Notes under the pieces: generated by a model | Seen by the model: the letters and a program-made list of their open reading frames with translations, nothing else | Databases searched by the model: none | Told to the model about the DNA's origin: nothing | Made by a program: the position numbers and the translations under genes | Assembly: GCF_016863275.1 (NCBI RefSeq) | Contig: NZ_BOOO01000013.1 | Span: 62,001 to 126,000 of the forward strand | Direction: 5' to 3' | Length of the DNA stretch: 64,000 nucleotides | Source: Planotetraspora mira | GTDB taxonomy: Bacteria > Actinomycetota > Actinomycetes > Streptosporangiales > Streptosporangiaceae | Part shown: one piece after another, positions 8,152 to 16,086 of the stretch | Position numbering within the stretch: position 1 is the stretch's first letter | Layout: each line of letters opens with the position of its first letter

Positions 8152-9144
8152 GTGACCGCGATGCCGGCGACTCTCGCGCTGGCGGGGGACACGATGCTCG
8201 GGCGCGGCGTGGCCGAACGCGTCGCCCAGTCGGTGGATCCCGCTCATTTCTTCTCGGCGGATCTCCTCGAGGTGCTCGGGGAGGCGGACTTCCTCCTGCT
8301 CAACCTCGAGTGTTGCGTCTCCGGCCGGGGCCGGAGGTGGGACGCCCCGGGCAAGCCGTTCCACTTCCGCGCGCCTCCCCAGGCCGCCGAACTGCTCGCC
8401 CGGCTGGGCGTGGGATGTGTGACGCTGGCCAACAACCACGCGCTCGACTACGGCGAGGACGCGCTGCTCGACACGCGTGAATGGCTGAGCCGGTCCGGAA
8501 TCCGCTGTGTGGGGGCGGGAGCAGACCAGGAGGAGGCCAGGCGGCCGGAGGTCGTCACGGTGGGCGGCCTTCGGGTCGGGGTGCTCGGCGTGAGCGACCA
8601 CCCGGCCGACTTCGCGGCCACGGCCGTACGGCCGGGCGTCTCCTACGCCGACCTGATGACCGGCGTGCCGCCGTGGCTGGTCGCGGACGTCCAGGAGTTA
8701 CGTGCGCGAACCGACGTCGTGGTCGTGACGCCGCACTGGGGGCCGAACATGACCGGCCAGCCGAGGGCGTACGTCCGTTCAGCCGCCCGGACCCTCGTCT
8801 CGTCGGGGGCGGGGCTCGTCGCCGGGCACTCGGCGCACGTGTTCCACGGCGTCGACCCGCCCGTCCTCTACGACCTCGGCGACTTCATCGACGACTACAT
8901 CGTGGACGCCCGGCTCCGCAACGACCTGGGCCTGATCTTCCTCGTCACGATGGACGAACACGGGCCCCTCCGGCTGTACGGCGTCCCGATCGAGTTGCGG
9001 CACTGCCGTACGCGGCTCGCGCACGACGACGAATGGCGGTGGATCCGCGACCGGTTCACCGCGGCCTGCGCCGGGCTCGGCGCCCCCGGTCCCGGCAGCC
9101 CTGTCACCGAGGAGGACGGCCGGCTCGTGGTCGAGATGAGATGA
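8152..9144 (+). CDS. CapA family protein (poly-gamma-glutamate biosynthesis-like phosphoesterase)
   Basis: 330 residues of PGA_cap fold: LALAGDTMLGRGV near the start, LLNLECCVSG, a CVTLANNHALDYG block, and late HWGPNM and GHSAHVFHG. This is a calcineurin-like metallophosphoesterase relative found in capsule and many non-capsule loci. There is no export signal. No other capsule gene is present, so the CapA name describes the domain only. The start is GTG 8152 or ATG 8161; AGGTG (8149-8153) would favour ATG 8161. Confidence 0.85.
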   Translation: MTAMPATLALAGDTMLGRGVAERVAQSVDPAHFFSADLLEVLGEADFLLLNLECCVSGRGRRWDAPGKPFHFRAPPQAAELLARLGVGCVTLANNHALDYGEDALLDTREWLSRSGIRCVGAGADQEEARRPEVVTVGGLRVGVLGVSDHPADFAATAVRPGVSYADLMTGVPPWLVADVQELRARTDVVVVTPHWGPNMTGQPRAYVRSAARTLVSSGAGLVAGHSAHVFHGVDPPVLYDLGDFIDDYIVDARLRNDLGLIFLVTMDEHGPLRLYGVPIELRHCRTRLAHDDEWRWIRDRFTAACAGLGAPGPGSPVTEEDGRLVVEMR

Positions 9145-9176
9145 GCCGCACCGCCGCCCCCGGAACAGGCGCGTGA

Positions 9177-9767
9177 TCAGGCGTGGATGAGCGGGGTGTC
9201 GACGAGATGCTCGGCCAGGAACCAGGCCTGCAGCTCACCTGTACGGATGACATCGGAGACCAGCAGGTCGTTGGTCCCGTCGTCGCCCTTCTGGTCAGCG
9301 GTCGCTGCGGCGTCGTGCGCGGCGACGAGGATCATCTCGTGCGCCTCCAGCAGGCGCGACAACATGGCCGGAACCTCTTCCACGCCGTCCGGCGGCCGCT
9401 TGATCACGGTGATCTCCGCGACGTGCCGGGGGTCGCCCACGGCGACGCCTCCGAGGGTCTGGACCCGCTCGGCGAGCTTGTCGACCAGTTCGAGCTGTTC
9501 CTCGGCGTGTTTGTCGAGGAGCAGGTGGAGTTGGTAGAAGGTCGGGCCGCGCATCAGCCAGTGGCACTTCTTGTAGAGGCTGTAGAGGATCTGGGTGTCG
9601 GCCAGGATCTGGTTGAGCCGCTGGCACGAGTGCATCCGGGTCTCCATGGCGAGACCGACGGGGAACTGCCGCACGGTCCCGAACTCCTGGATCTCCATAC
9701 CCTTCTGATGCAGCCAGGGCTGGCTGCCGCCACCGGAACGGGCTTTGGCGGAAGGTTTGACACTCAA
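9177..9767 (-). CDS. Dps family ferritin-like protein
   Basis: 196 residues. Ferroxidase ligands of the Dps dimer interface appear as KCHWLMRGPTFYQLH...DKHAEE (H69, H81, D85 and E89 region), followed by the expected long helices. Dps dodecamers oxidise and store iron and protect DNA from peroxide. A 30-residue N-terminal extension rich in Lys, Ser and Gly precedes the fold and may contact DNA. The start is TTG 9767, supported by a strong GGGAGGAG sequence 8 bases upstream; no in-frame ATG is better placed. It is divergent from the next lipoprotein gene. Confidence 0.9.
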   Translation of the reverse strand: MSVKPSAKARSGGGSQPWLHQKGMEIQEFGTVRQFPVGLAMETRMHSCQRLNQILADTQILYSLYKKCHWLMRGPTFYQLHLLLDKHAEEQLELVDKLAERVQTLGGVAVGDPRHVAEITVIKRPPDGVEEVPAMLSRLLEAHEMILVAAHDAAATADQKGDDGTNDLLVSDVIRTGELQAWFLAEHLVDTPLIHA

Positions 9768-9914
9768 GGTCGTTCTCCTCCCTTTCAGGGCTTCTTTTCA
9801 AAGTGTTCCGGCTGTCACGTATGAGGAGTCTCGTGCGATATCCCGAAATTTCCTCTTATTGGGTAAAGACGTGGCGGTGAACCGGGACCGCGGATCCCGC
9901 GTACCTCGAAGGTG

Positions 9915-10343
9915 ATGAGAATTTCACGCCCAAGGGCGCGCGCCGTCCGACGCGCCACCCCCGCCCTGCTGATCGTCCCCGCCCTGCTGCTGGCCGTCGC
10001 CTGTACGGCGGAGCAGGCCCCCCCGGCCGCGGAGCAGGCGCCTCCGCCCACGGTGGAGTTGCTCGCCGCCGAGGCCGGATGCACCCCGAAGATCCAGATC
10101 GACGCCAAGGAGTTGCGCCAGGGTTACTGCACGACCTCCATCGGCCAGTTCTTCATCACGACGTTCGCGACCCAGAAGGGGAAGGACGACTGGATGGACC
10201 AGGCCCCCGAGTACAGCCCCCACCTGGTCGGGAACCTGTGGACCGCGCTGGCCCCCCGGCCCGTGCTCGACAAACTTCGGCAGCAGATCGGCGGGGACCT
10301 CCACCTGATGGACCACCGGAAGAGTCCCACTCCGGCGGGGTGA
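9915..10343 (+). CDS. Small lipoprotein of unknown function
   Basis: 142 residues with an Arg-rich n-region, hydrophobic core and lipobox LLAVAC (Cys 30), then a short Ala/Pro/Glu linker and a domain of about 90 residues. That domain has two Cys (GCTPKI and YCTTS) that could form a disulfide. The domain pattern (TFATQKGKDDWMDQA, LVGNLWTAL) resembles small secreted domains of actinomycetes, but I do not recognise a named family. GTG 9912 is an alternative start one codon earlier. It stands alone between dps and the modA relic. Confidence 0.65.
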   Translation: MRISRPRARAVRRATPALLIVPALLLAVACTAEQAPPAAEQAPPPTVELLAAEAGCTPKIQIDAKELRQGYCTTSIGQFFITTFATQKGKDDWMDQAPEYSPHLVGNLWTALAPRPVLDKLRQQIGGDLHLMDHRKSPTPAG

Positions 10344-10400
10344 CGACCGGGTACGCTCGACATCCCCGAGACCGGCGGAGCCGCGGCGAGGAGGTCGAAC

Positions 10401-10871
10401 GTGGGACACAGGTCAGGACACGGAGCCGGACGCCCGTCCAGGGTCGCGTGCGTGTTCGCGGCGGCCGTCGCCCTCGTCCTCGTCGCCTCGGGATGCGGCG
10501 GGCAGGAGAAGCAGACGCTGACGGTGTTCGCGGCGGCGTCGCTGAGCGGTCCCTTCACCACGCTCGGCCGTGCCTTCGAGGCCTCACATCCCGGGGAGTC
10601 CGTGCGGTTCGGCTTCGGGGACAGCCAGGCGCTGGCCCAGCGGATCGCCCAGGGCACGACCGCAGACGTGTTCGCGGCCTCGGGCGAGCCGGCGATGCGA
10701 CGGTCGGGAGCACCGACATCGAGGGTGTTCGCCCGCGACGGGTCCGGCGACTACCTGATCGGGGCGGCGCCCGAGACCGCACACCTGGTCCTCGCGCGCG
10801 AGTTCATCGATCTCGTCCTGTCCGACGAGGGCCGCCGTGCCCTGGCGGGTGCGGGCCTCACGCCTGTCTAG
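10401..10871 (+). pseudogene. modA: Molybdate-binding protein ModA with internal deletion
   Basis: The 156-residue reading starts like a ModA lipoprotein: lipobox VASGC (Cys about 32), TLTVFAAASLSGPF, FGDSQALAQRIAQGTTADVFAASGE. It ends like one too: REFIDLVLSDEGRRALAGAGLTPV. ModA proteins are about 250 residues; roughly 100 are missing after the VFAR segment (near residue 110), so most of lobe 2 and half the oxyanion pocket are gone. The frame is kept, GGAGG still precedes GTG 10401, but binding seems impossible. No modB or modC follows. The 3' end overlaps the convergent MarR gene by 14 bp. Confidence 0.75.
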
Positions 10872-11334
10872 ACCCCGCGGGGATCCGAGACGCCGACCCG
10901 CCGGGCCCGTCCTCGCCGGCCCGCCGGATCTCCGCCACGATCCGGTCGAGAGCGGCCAGGTCGCCCGGTTCGAGCGACAGCAGGGGAGCCGGCGGCTCGC
11001 CGAGGATCCGTTCGGCCAGCGCGGCGGCCTCCGCACCCGCGGCGGTGATCGTCACGATCTTCGCCCGCCGGTCGCCGGGATGCGTCGTCCGTTCCACCAT
11101 CCCGCGCCGCTCCAGGTCGGCGACCACCACACTGGTGTACGGGGCGTCGGTGGCCAGTCGCTCGGCCAGGTCGCGCAGGGTCAGCGGGCCGGTGAGGAGG
11201 CGGCGCAGCGCCTTGGCCCGGATGAAGCTCATGCCGAGGGCCTCGCAGACCTCCTTGCGCCGGTCGTGAGCGTCCAGGACCAGCGATCGGATGCCCTGCC
11301 AGGCTCTCGCCGCCGTCTCCTCGTGCCCGTTCAT
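10858..11334 (-). CDS. MarR family transcriptional regulator
   Basis: 158 residues with the MarR winged helix: FIRAKALRRLLTGPLTLRDLAERL, recognition helix region APYTSVVVADLERRGMVERT, and wing HPGDRRAKIVTIT. The ATG start overlaps the stop of the upstream MFS gene (ATGA), so it is the second gene of an efflux operon. It is probably the autorepressor acting at the palindrome upstream of the MFS gene. The ligand is probably a substrate of the pump. Its 3' end overlaps the convergent modA relic. Confidence 0.9.
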   Translation of the reverse strand: MNGHEETAARAWQGIRSLVLDAHDRRKEVCEALGMSFIRAKALRRLLTGPLTLRDLAERLATDAPYTSVVVADLERRGMVERTTHPGDRRAKIVTITAAGAEAAALAERILGEPPAPLLSLEPGDLAALDRIVAEIRRAGEDGPGGSASRIPAGSRQA

Positions 11335-12749
11335 GAGATGGTCACCGCCTCCATGGTCTTGAGACGCTCAGCCGTACGGGCCGCTGTGCCTCTCGCCCAG
11401 CGGCCGGTGGTCAGGAGGGCGAAGCCCAGGATGAGCGCGCCGTACCCCGCAATGATCCACCAACCCAGGTGGGCGGCCGGCATGAAACCCGCGCCCTGGC
11501 CGGCCGTGGCCACGACGGATCCGGCGATCGCCACGCCCAGGGACTGACCGACCTGACGGCTGGTCGAGGCGACGGCGGCGGCCACCCCGGCCTGCTCGAG
11601 AGGCATCCCCGACACGGCGGTGTTGGTGATCGGCGGGTTCAGCATGCCGAACCCGAGGCCGAACACCGCGTAGACGGCCAGCAGCAGGGGCAGCGGCGTG
11701 TCGAGCGCGACCTGCGCGAGCAGGAGTCCCGTCGCGGTGATGAAGACGCCGGAGATCAGGAGGGACGGTCTCGGCCCGCGGGTTCCCACGAGCCGGCCGG
11801 ACAGGGGCCCGAAGACCATCGCCATCAGGGCGATCGGCAGCGTGCAGAGCCCCGCGTCGAGGGCGGAGAGCCCGCGATGGCTCTGCAGGTAGAGCGTGTT
11901 GAGGAACAGGAAGGAGCCGAGGCCGGCGAAGCCGCACACCGCGATGGCCGCCGCACCGGAGAAGGGTGCGCTCCGGAAGAACCGCACGTCGATGAGTGGT
12001 TCCTCCCTGCGGTACTCGTAGACGATCAGGCTCACGAGGGCGGCGACGGTGACGGCGAAGCAGCCGAGGATCAGCGGGGAGGTCCAGCCCGCACCCGGGC
12101 CTTCGATGATCCCGTAGGTCAGCGAGGCCAGCAGCGCGATCACGAGCACCTGCCCGACGGGGTCGATCCTGCGTGCCTTCTTCGCCTTGGACTCGGGGAC
12201 GAACTTCCACGTCAGCAGCACCGCGACGACGCCGATCGGCACGTTGATCCAGAAAATGGCCCGCCAGCCGACGGTGTCGGTGAGCAGGCCGCCGATGACG
12301 GGCCCGAGCGCCATGCTGATCCCGACCACGCCGCCCCACACGCCGATCGCCTGCGCCCGCTCACGGCGGTCGGTGAAGGTGTTGGTGATGATCGACATCG
12401 CGACGGGGTTGAGCATCGAGCCGCCCACCGCCTGGACGACGCGGAAGGCGACGAGCCAGGTGAGGCTTGGCGCGATGCTGCACAACAACGACCCGACGGT
12501 GAAGGCGACCAGGCCGGCCTGGAACGTCCGCCGGCGGCCGATCCTGTCCGCCGTCGATCCCGACAACATGAGAAGGCTCGCGAGCGTCAGCGTGTACGCG
12601 TCGATCGTCCACTGCAGACCGGAGACGGGGGCGCGTAACTCATGGCCGAGCGACGGCAGCGCCACGTTCACGATCGTGTTGTCGAGAGCGACGATGAGCA
12701 GGCTCATGCAGCAGATCAGCAGGACGAGAATCCGCCTTCGGCGGGACAT
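11331..12749 (-). CDS. MFS drug transporter, DHA2 (EmrB/QacA) type
   Basis: 472 residues with about 14 hydrophobic helices. Motif C for antiporters is GVVGISMALGPVIGGLLTD, motif A-like is GSTADRIGRRR, and motif D1 is LDNTIVNVALPSLG in helix 1. This is the 14-helix drug:proton antiporter class of the cytoplasmic membrane. ATG 12749 follows AAAGG 7 bases upstream. It is the first gene of a two-gene operon with the MarR regulator. The palindrome TTAGTTGTACTAA lies 15 bp before the start. Substrate unknown. Confidence 0.9.
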   Translation of the reverse strand: MSRRRRILVLLICCMSLLIVALDNTIVNVALPSLGHELRAPVSGLQWTIDAYTLTLASLLMLSGSTADRIGRRRTFQAGLVAFTVGSLLCSIAPSLTWLVAFRVVQAVGGSMLNPVAMSIITNTFTDRRERAQAIGVWGGVVGISMALGPVIGGLLTDTVGWRAIFWINVPIGVVAVLLTWKFVPESKAKKARRIDPVGQVLVIALLASLTYGIIEGPGAGWTSPLILGCFAVTVAALVSLIVYEYRREEPLIDVRFFRSAPFSGAAAIAVCGFAGLGSFLFLNTLYLQSHRGLSALDAGLCTLPIALMAMVFGPLSGRLVGTRGPRPSLLISGVFITATGLLLAQVALDTPLPLLLAVYAVFGLGFGMLNPPITNTAVSGMPLEQAGVAAAVASTSRQVGQSLGVAIAGSVVATAGQGAGFMPAAHLGWWIIAGYGALILGFALLTTGRWARGTAARTAERLKTMEAVTIS

Positions 12750-12763
12750 TCGGTGACCTTTCA

Positions 12764-12776
12764 TTAGTTGTACTAA
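12764..12776 (-). promoter_or_regulatory. Candidate MarR operator
   Basis: Inverted repeat TTAGT-TGT-ACTAA, 15 bp upstream of the MFS start. Its size and place fit autorepression by the MarR protein of the same operon. Confidence 0.55.
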
Positions 12777-12840
12777 CACAACATTACAGGCCGCTCCGAT
12801 GTGCTTGCCGGAGGGGTGAACAGAATGGAATTCTGCTCGC

Positions 12841-13698
12841 ATGCATGCGACGGCTAACGGGATCGAGATCTGCTACGAGACCTTCGGCGAGCCCGGAGGG
12901 AGGCCACTGCTCCTGGTCATGGGGCTCGGGATGCAGATGATCGGCTGGGATGAGGACTTCATCGGTCTGCTGGTCGACAACGGCCATCACGTCGTCAGGT
13001 TCGACAACCGCGACGTGGGCCTGTCGTCGCACATGCCGGAGGCGCCCGATCTCATGGCGGCACTCGGCGGAGACACCTCAGGCGCAGGTTATCTGCTGGC
13101 GGACATGGCCGATGACGCGGCCGGGCTGCTGGACGTCCTCGGCTGGGCGAGTGCGCACGTGGTCGGCGCCTCCATGGGCGGCATGATCGCCCAGTCCCTC
13201 GCCATTCGGCACCCGGGCCGCGTCCGGACGCTGACGTCCATCATGTCGACGACCGGCCCGGGAGTCGGGCAGCCGACCGAGGCGGCCATGGCGGCGCTCC
13301 TGACGCCGCCGTCCCCCAACCGTGAGGCCGCCGCGGAACGCGCCCTCGCGTCCTGGCGCGTGATCGGCTCACCGGGATACGCGATGGACACCGAGCGCGT
13401 CGCCCGGGTGGCGCGGGAGAGCTACGACCGGGCGTACGACCCCCAGGGCGTGGCCCGCCAGCTCACGGCGATCCTCGCCTCCCCCGACCGGGCCGAAGGC
13501 CTGCGCGGCCTCACGATCCCCGCGCTGGTGATCCACGGCGAGGACGATCCGCTGGTGACGCCGCCCGGCGGAGCCGCCACCGCCGACGCGATCCCGGGCG
13601 CCAAGCTGCTGACCTTCCCGGGGATGGGCCACGACATGCCGCGGGAGTTGTGGCCGGTGTTCGTCGAGGCCATCACCGAGCTGACGGGCAGGTCGTGA
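12841..13698 (+). CDS. Alpha/beta-fold hydrolase
   Basis: 285 residues. The nucleophile elbow GASMGG places the catalytic Ser at 111, the acid is in HGEDDPLV (D235 or D236) and the catalytic His is H264 in GMGHDMP. The oxyanion strand LLVMGLGMQ and the RFDNRDVGLSSH segment resemble the aclacinomycin methylesterase/TAP-like group of small hydrolases. The substrate is unknown. It is divergent from the efflux operon, with 91 bp between starts. A CAGAAT-GGA-ATTCTG inverted repeat (12821-12835) lies just before the ATG. No clear ribosome-binding site is visible. Confidence 0.87.
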   Translation: MHATANGIEICYETFGEPGGRPLLLVMGLGMQMIGWDEDFIGLLVDNGHHVVRFDNRDVGLSSHMPEAPDLMAALGGDTSGAGYLLADMADDAAGLLDVLGWASAHVVGASMGGMIAQSLAIRHPGRVRTLTSIMSTTGPGVGQPTEAAMAALLTPPSPNREAAAERALASWRVIGSPGYAMDTERVARVARESYDRAYDPQGVARQLTAILASPDRAEGLRGLTIPALVIHGEDDPLVTPPGGAATADAIPGAKLLTFPGMGHDMPRELWPVFVEAITELTGRS

Positions 13699-13731
13699 CG
13701 GGCGGATCGTGACGGGCGGATCGTGACGGGC
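13694..13731. repeat. Short tandem repeat, 14-bp unit, about 2.7 copies
   Basis: CGTGACGGGCGGAT is repeated head to tail from 13694, 13708 and 13722. The first copy contains the hydrolase stop codon, which suggests slippage growth of its 3' end. Confidence 0.8.
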
Positions 13732-13775
13732 GGGGAGGCCGTCGGGTGACGGCCTCCCGGGGATTGCGCCCGCGT

Positions 13776-14147
13776 TCACACTTCGAGCTTGTCCTCGATC
13801 GTGCGGAGCTGGTGCCGGGCCATCGCGAGGTTGGCTCGGCTGCGGTCCAGGGCCAGGTAGAGGAACAGGCCCTTGCCGCCGCGGCCCGCGAGCGGGCGGA
13901 TGATGTGGTACTGACCGCCCAGTGTGATGAGGATGTCCTCGATGGTGTCCTGGAGCTGGAGGGCGTCCATGGCCCGCAGTTTCGCCTTGACGACCTCGGT
14001 GTTGGCCGCCGCCGCGACCTGGAGGTCGAGGTCCTTGGAACCGCCGAGGGTGCCGAGCGCCATGCCGCTCCCGTAGTCGACGACCGCCGCGCCGACCGCT
14101 CCGTCGACGGCCATCATCTCTTTGAGTGAAATGTCCATGTTCGCCAT
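13776..14147 (-). CDS. Roadblock/LC7-like small protein (paralogue C of operon)
   Basis: 123 residues of the short roadblock/LC7-type pattern: start MDISLKEMMAVDGAVGAAVVDYGSG, middle EDILITLGGQYHIIRPL, C-terminal helix RANLAMARHQLRTIEDKL. The same ordered segments occur in the 123-residue protein at 15410-15781, so the two are paralogues. Roadblock proteins usually dimerise and regulate small Ras-like GTPases or serve as scaffolds. Here it is the last gene of a four-gene minus-strand operon, 42 bp after the preceding gene, and no GTPase gene is present. Function unknown. Confidence 0.75.
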   Translation of the reverse strand: MANMDISLKEMMAVDGAVGAAVVDYGSGMALGTLGGSKDLDLQVAAAANTEVVKAKLRAMDALQLQDTIEDILITLGGQYHIIRPLAGRGGKGLFLYLALDRSRANLAMARHQLRTIEDKLEV

Positions 14148-14189
14148 GCGCTTTTTCTCCTGTTCGGATTATTCGGGTAATTCGTGGAT

Positions 14190-14603
14190 TCATTCGCGTT
14201 CGACGATGGCGGCGAGTTTTTCCGCCGTTTTACGGCCCTCCCTCCGGAGCAGGCCGAGATTGGCCCCCGGGCCCGTGAGAACGGTGAGGACGAGCTTGGC
14301 TCCCGCGGCGTAGCACGCGGCGTGCCCCTCCGTGCCGGACACCAGGGTCTCTTCGAGCCGCCCGACCTTGGCGAGCTCGGTCATCCGGCGGCTGAGTGAC
14401 AGCAGCGCCGACGTGAGCGCCGCCGTCTGCTCGGTCTCCGTGGGCAGGTCCGTCGTCACGAGCATGCCGTCCACGGTGCAGGTGAGCGCTCCGGTGATCT
14501 CCGGCGCGCGACTCCTGAGCAGGACGATCTCCTCGTGTATGTCGCGGCGCAGATCCATCGGGACACCCTTTCCGGCCCGCTTGAGCCACGAGCGCGTGAT
14601 CAC
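14190..14603 (-). CDS. Roadblock/LC7 domain protein
   Basis: Up to 137 residues. The core EITGALTCTVDGMLVTTDLP, then SLSRRMTELAKVGRLEETLV and KLVLTVLTGPGANLGLLRRE, is a typical bacterial Roadblock/LC7 domain of the type in actinomycete conservons. GTG 14603 overlaps the TAG of the upstream gene by one base and has GGAGG upstream. ATG 14558, 15 codons later with AAAGGG 7 bases upstream, is an equally good start and begins closer to the domain. Role inferred: regulator or scaffold of a signalling complex with its operon partners. Confidence 0.8.
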   Translation of the reverse strand: MITRSWLKRAGKGVPMDLRRDIHEEIVLLRSRAPEITGALTCTVDGMLVTTDLPTETEQTAALTSALLSLSRRMTELAKVGRLEETLVSGTEGHAACYAAGAKLVLTVLTGPGANLGLLRREGRKTAEKLAAIVERE

Positions 14604-15406
14604 TACAGCGCCTCCAGGGCGTCACGCAGTCTGATGAGCAGGTTCACATCGGTCGCGTCCGCCTCCGGTGGGCGCGGCAGGGACGGCGCGTTCCCGGCGG
14701 ACTTGGCGGGGGTCCGCTTCGGCAGGGCCGGCTCGGTCGTCTCCGCCTGTGTGGCGAGAAGCCCCGCCGCGGCGAGTTCCCGTACGGCGAGCAGGGTCGA
14801 GTAGGCCGGACGCCCGAGACGGCGGGCCAGGTCGGCCGCGGTGGCCGTGGCGTCCGCGGCGAGCACCAGCTCCCACTGCGGCGCGGTGAGGAGCACATGC
14901 CCGCCGTTGAGGCGCCCCACGGGGACGACGGGCCGGCCGTCGAGCTCGTCGGACGGCCAGGCCCGCTCGAGCCGGGCCCTCCTCCGGTCGCACTCGCGGA
15001 ACAGGCCGGAGACGTCGAAATACCAGTGCGGGCCGAGCCAGTGGGTGTCCCCCTCCTTGAACCTGGACCTGGACGTCCCCGACCTGAGCAGGAAGAACGA
15101 CGCGTCCAGGGTCGCTCCCAGGACGCAGAACTCCAGCTCGCCGCGACTGACCACGCCCTTGCGGACCAGGAGGTCGCCGCCGTCGGCCTCGGGGCCCGAG
15201 GCCTGCCGTACACCGCGCACCCCGCCGGCGCTGATGCGGCCGGAGGCGGTGAGCAGTTCCTCGACTCCCGGCGTGGCCGCGCACTCGACGTACGACACAC
15301 GCCCGCGGGTGAGGTAGACGGTGCCGTCCTTGCCCACGCGGAGGGAGCCGGTGGCCTTGTCGTCCGCGAGGCCGGTCAGGACGGCGTCAAGAGTGGGAGG
15401 GGCCAT
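14603..15406 (-). CDS. PATAN/DUF4388-like protein with winged-helix segment
   Basis: 267 residues. The first 110 residues (TLDAVLTGLADDKATGSLRV, GTVYLTRGRVSYVEC, VEELLTASGRIS, DLLVRKGVVSRGELEF) follow the DUF4388/PATAN pattern seen in gliding and two-component systems. A later region (QWELVLAADATATAADLARRLG, YSTLLAVRELAAAGLL) reads as a winged helix. A Pro-rich stretch then leads to a short C-terminal helix. The gene is second in the roadblock operon, 3 bp after the first gene and overlapping the third by one base. The products are therefore likely made in fixed ratio. The function of this combination is not known to me. Confidence 0.65.
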   Translation of the reverse strand: MAPPTLDAVLTGLADDKATGSLRVGKDGTVYLTRGRVSYVECAATPGVEELLTASGRISAGGVRGVRQASGPEADGGDLLVRKGVVSRGELEFCVLGATLDASFFLLRSGTSRSRFKEGDTHWLGPHWYFDVSGLFRECDRRRARLERAWPSDELDGRPVVPVGRLNGGHVLLTAPQWELVLAADATATAADLARRLGRPAYSTLLAVRELAAAGLLATQAETTEPALPKRTPAKSAGNAPSLPRPPEADATDVNLLIRLRDALEAL

Positions 15407-15409
15407 GAC

Positions 15410-15781
15410 TCACTTGGCCATCAGCTGGTCCGCGATGGTGCCCAGCCGCCGCCGCGCGAGGGCGAGGTTCGAGCGCTCGAGATCCAGCCGGAGGCAGATC
15501 AGGAGCGGGCCGTCGAACACCATCTCTATCGGCCTGATGAGATGGTGGCTCGTCTCCGTGGTGATGATCATGTCGCCTATCCGCACGGTGCCCTCCGGAG
15601 AGGCCAGCGCGATCCCCTCGAGGGCCGCCCGGAAGGTCTCGGTCAGCCCGGCCGCCGATCTCGCGGAGTCGGGCAGTCCTTCCGCGAGGATCGCCATGCC
15701 GCTGATGGGTTCCACCAGGATCGCGTCGAGTGCGCCGGGAATCGACATCACCTCCGAAAGGCAGTCCTCGATCCCGATCAC
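15410..15781 (-). CDS. Roadblock/LC7-like small protein (paralogue A of operon)
   Basis: 123 residues from GTG 15781, exactly the length of its paralogue at 13776-14147. The segments SIPGALDAILVEPISGMAIL, GDMIITTETSHHLIRPIE and RSNLALARRRLGTIADQL align in order with that protein. GTG 15781 is chosen because GAGGAG precedes it by 5 bases. An in-frame ATG at 15823 has no ribosome-binding site and would add 14 residues lacking in the paralogue. It is the first gene of the operon. Confidence 0.75.
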   Translation of the reverse strand: MIGIEDCLSEVMSIPGALDAILVEPISGMAILAEGLPDSARSAAGLTETFRAALEGIALASPEGTVRIGDMIITTETSHHLIRPIEMVFDGPLLICLRLDLERSNLALARRRLGTIADQLMAK

Positions 15782-16086
15782 GTCGACTCCTCGCCGTGTA
15801 GCCCGATGCAGCGCGGCCCACATTAGAGAAGCCGGCGGGCGTCACTCCGGTGCCGTGGGGGAGTCATAAAGAGATGAGATAAACGATTAGTCACCAGGAA
15901 TAAGGATTGTCCTCCTAGGTGAGAAACATAGATTTTTCGTGAGGTTTATTCATTTTCCGGGTTTGCGACATCAGGGGAATGCCCTGACAAATCGCCGGGT
16001 TCCATGGTCGATGGTTCCGGGCCCCTGTCGCCGTCCTCGTCAGGCGCGGAGGCGTCAGCGGGTGCGCCCGGCCTTCCGGTGTCCGG

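Noticed and set aside
5142-8192. 1016-codon open frame on the minus strand opposite the phospholipase gene
   Set aside because: It is a long open frame caused by very high GC at third positions. It has no domain pattern and lies opposite a gene with clear catalytic motifs.
10079-11269. 396-codon plus-strand frame
   Set aside because: It crosses three recognised genes in another frame and has an Arg/Pro-rich composition typical of shadow frames.
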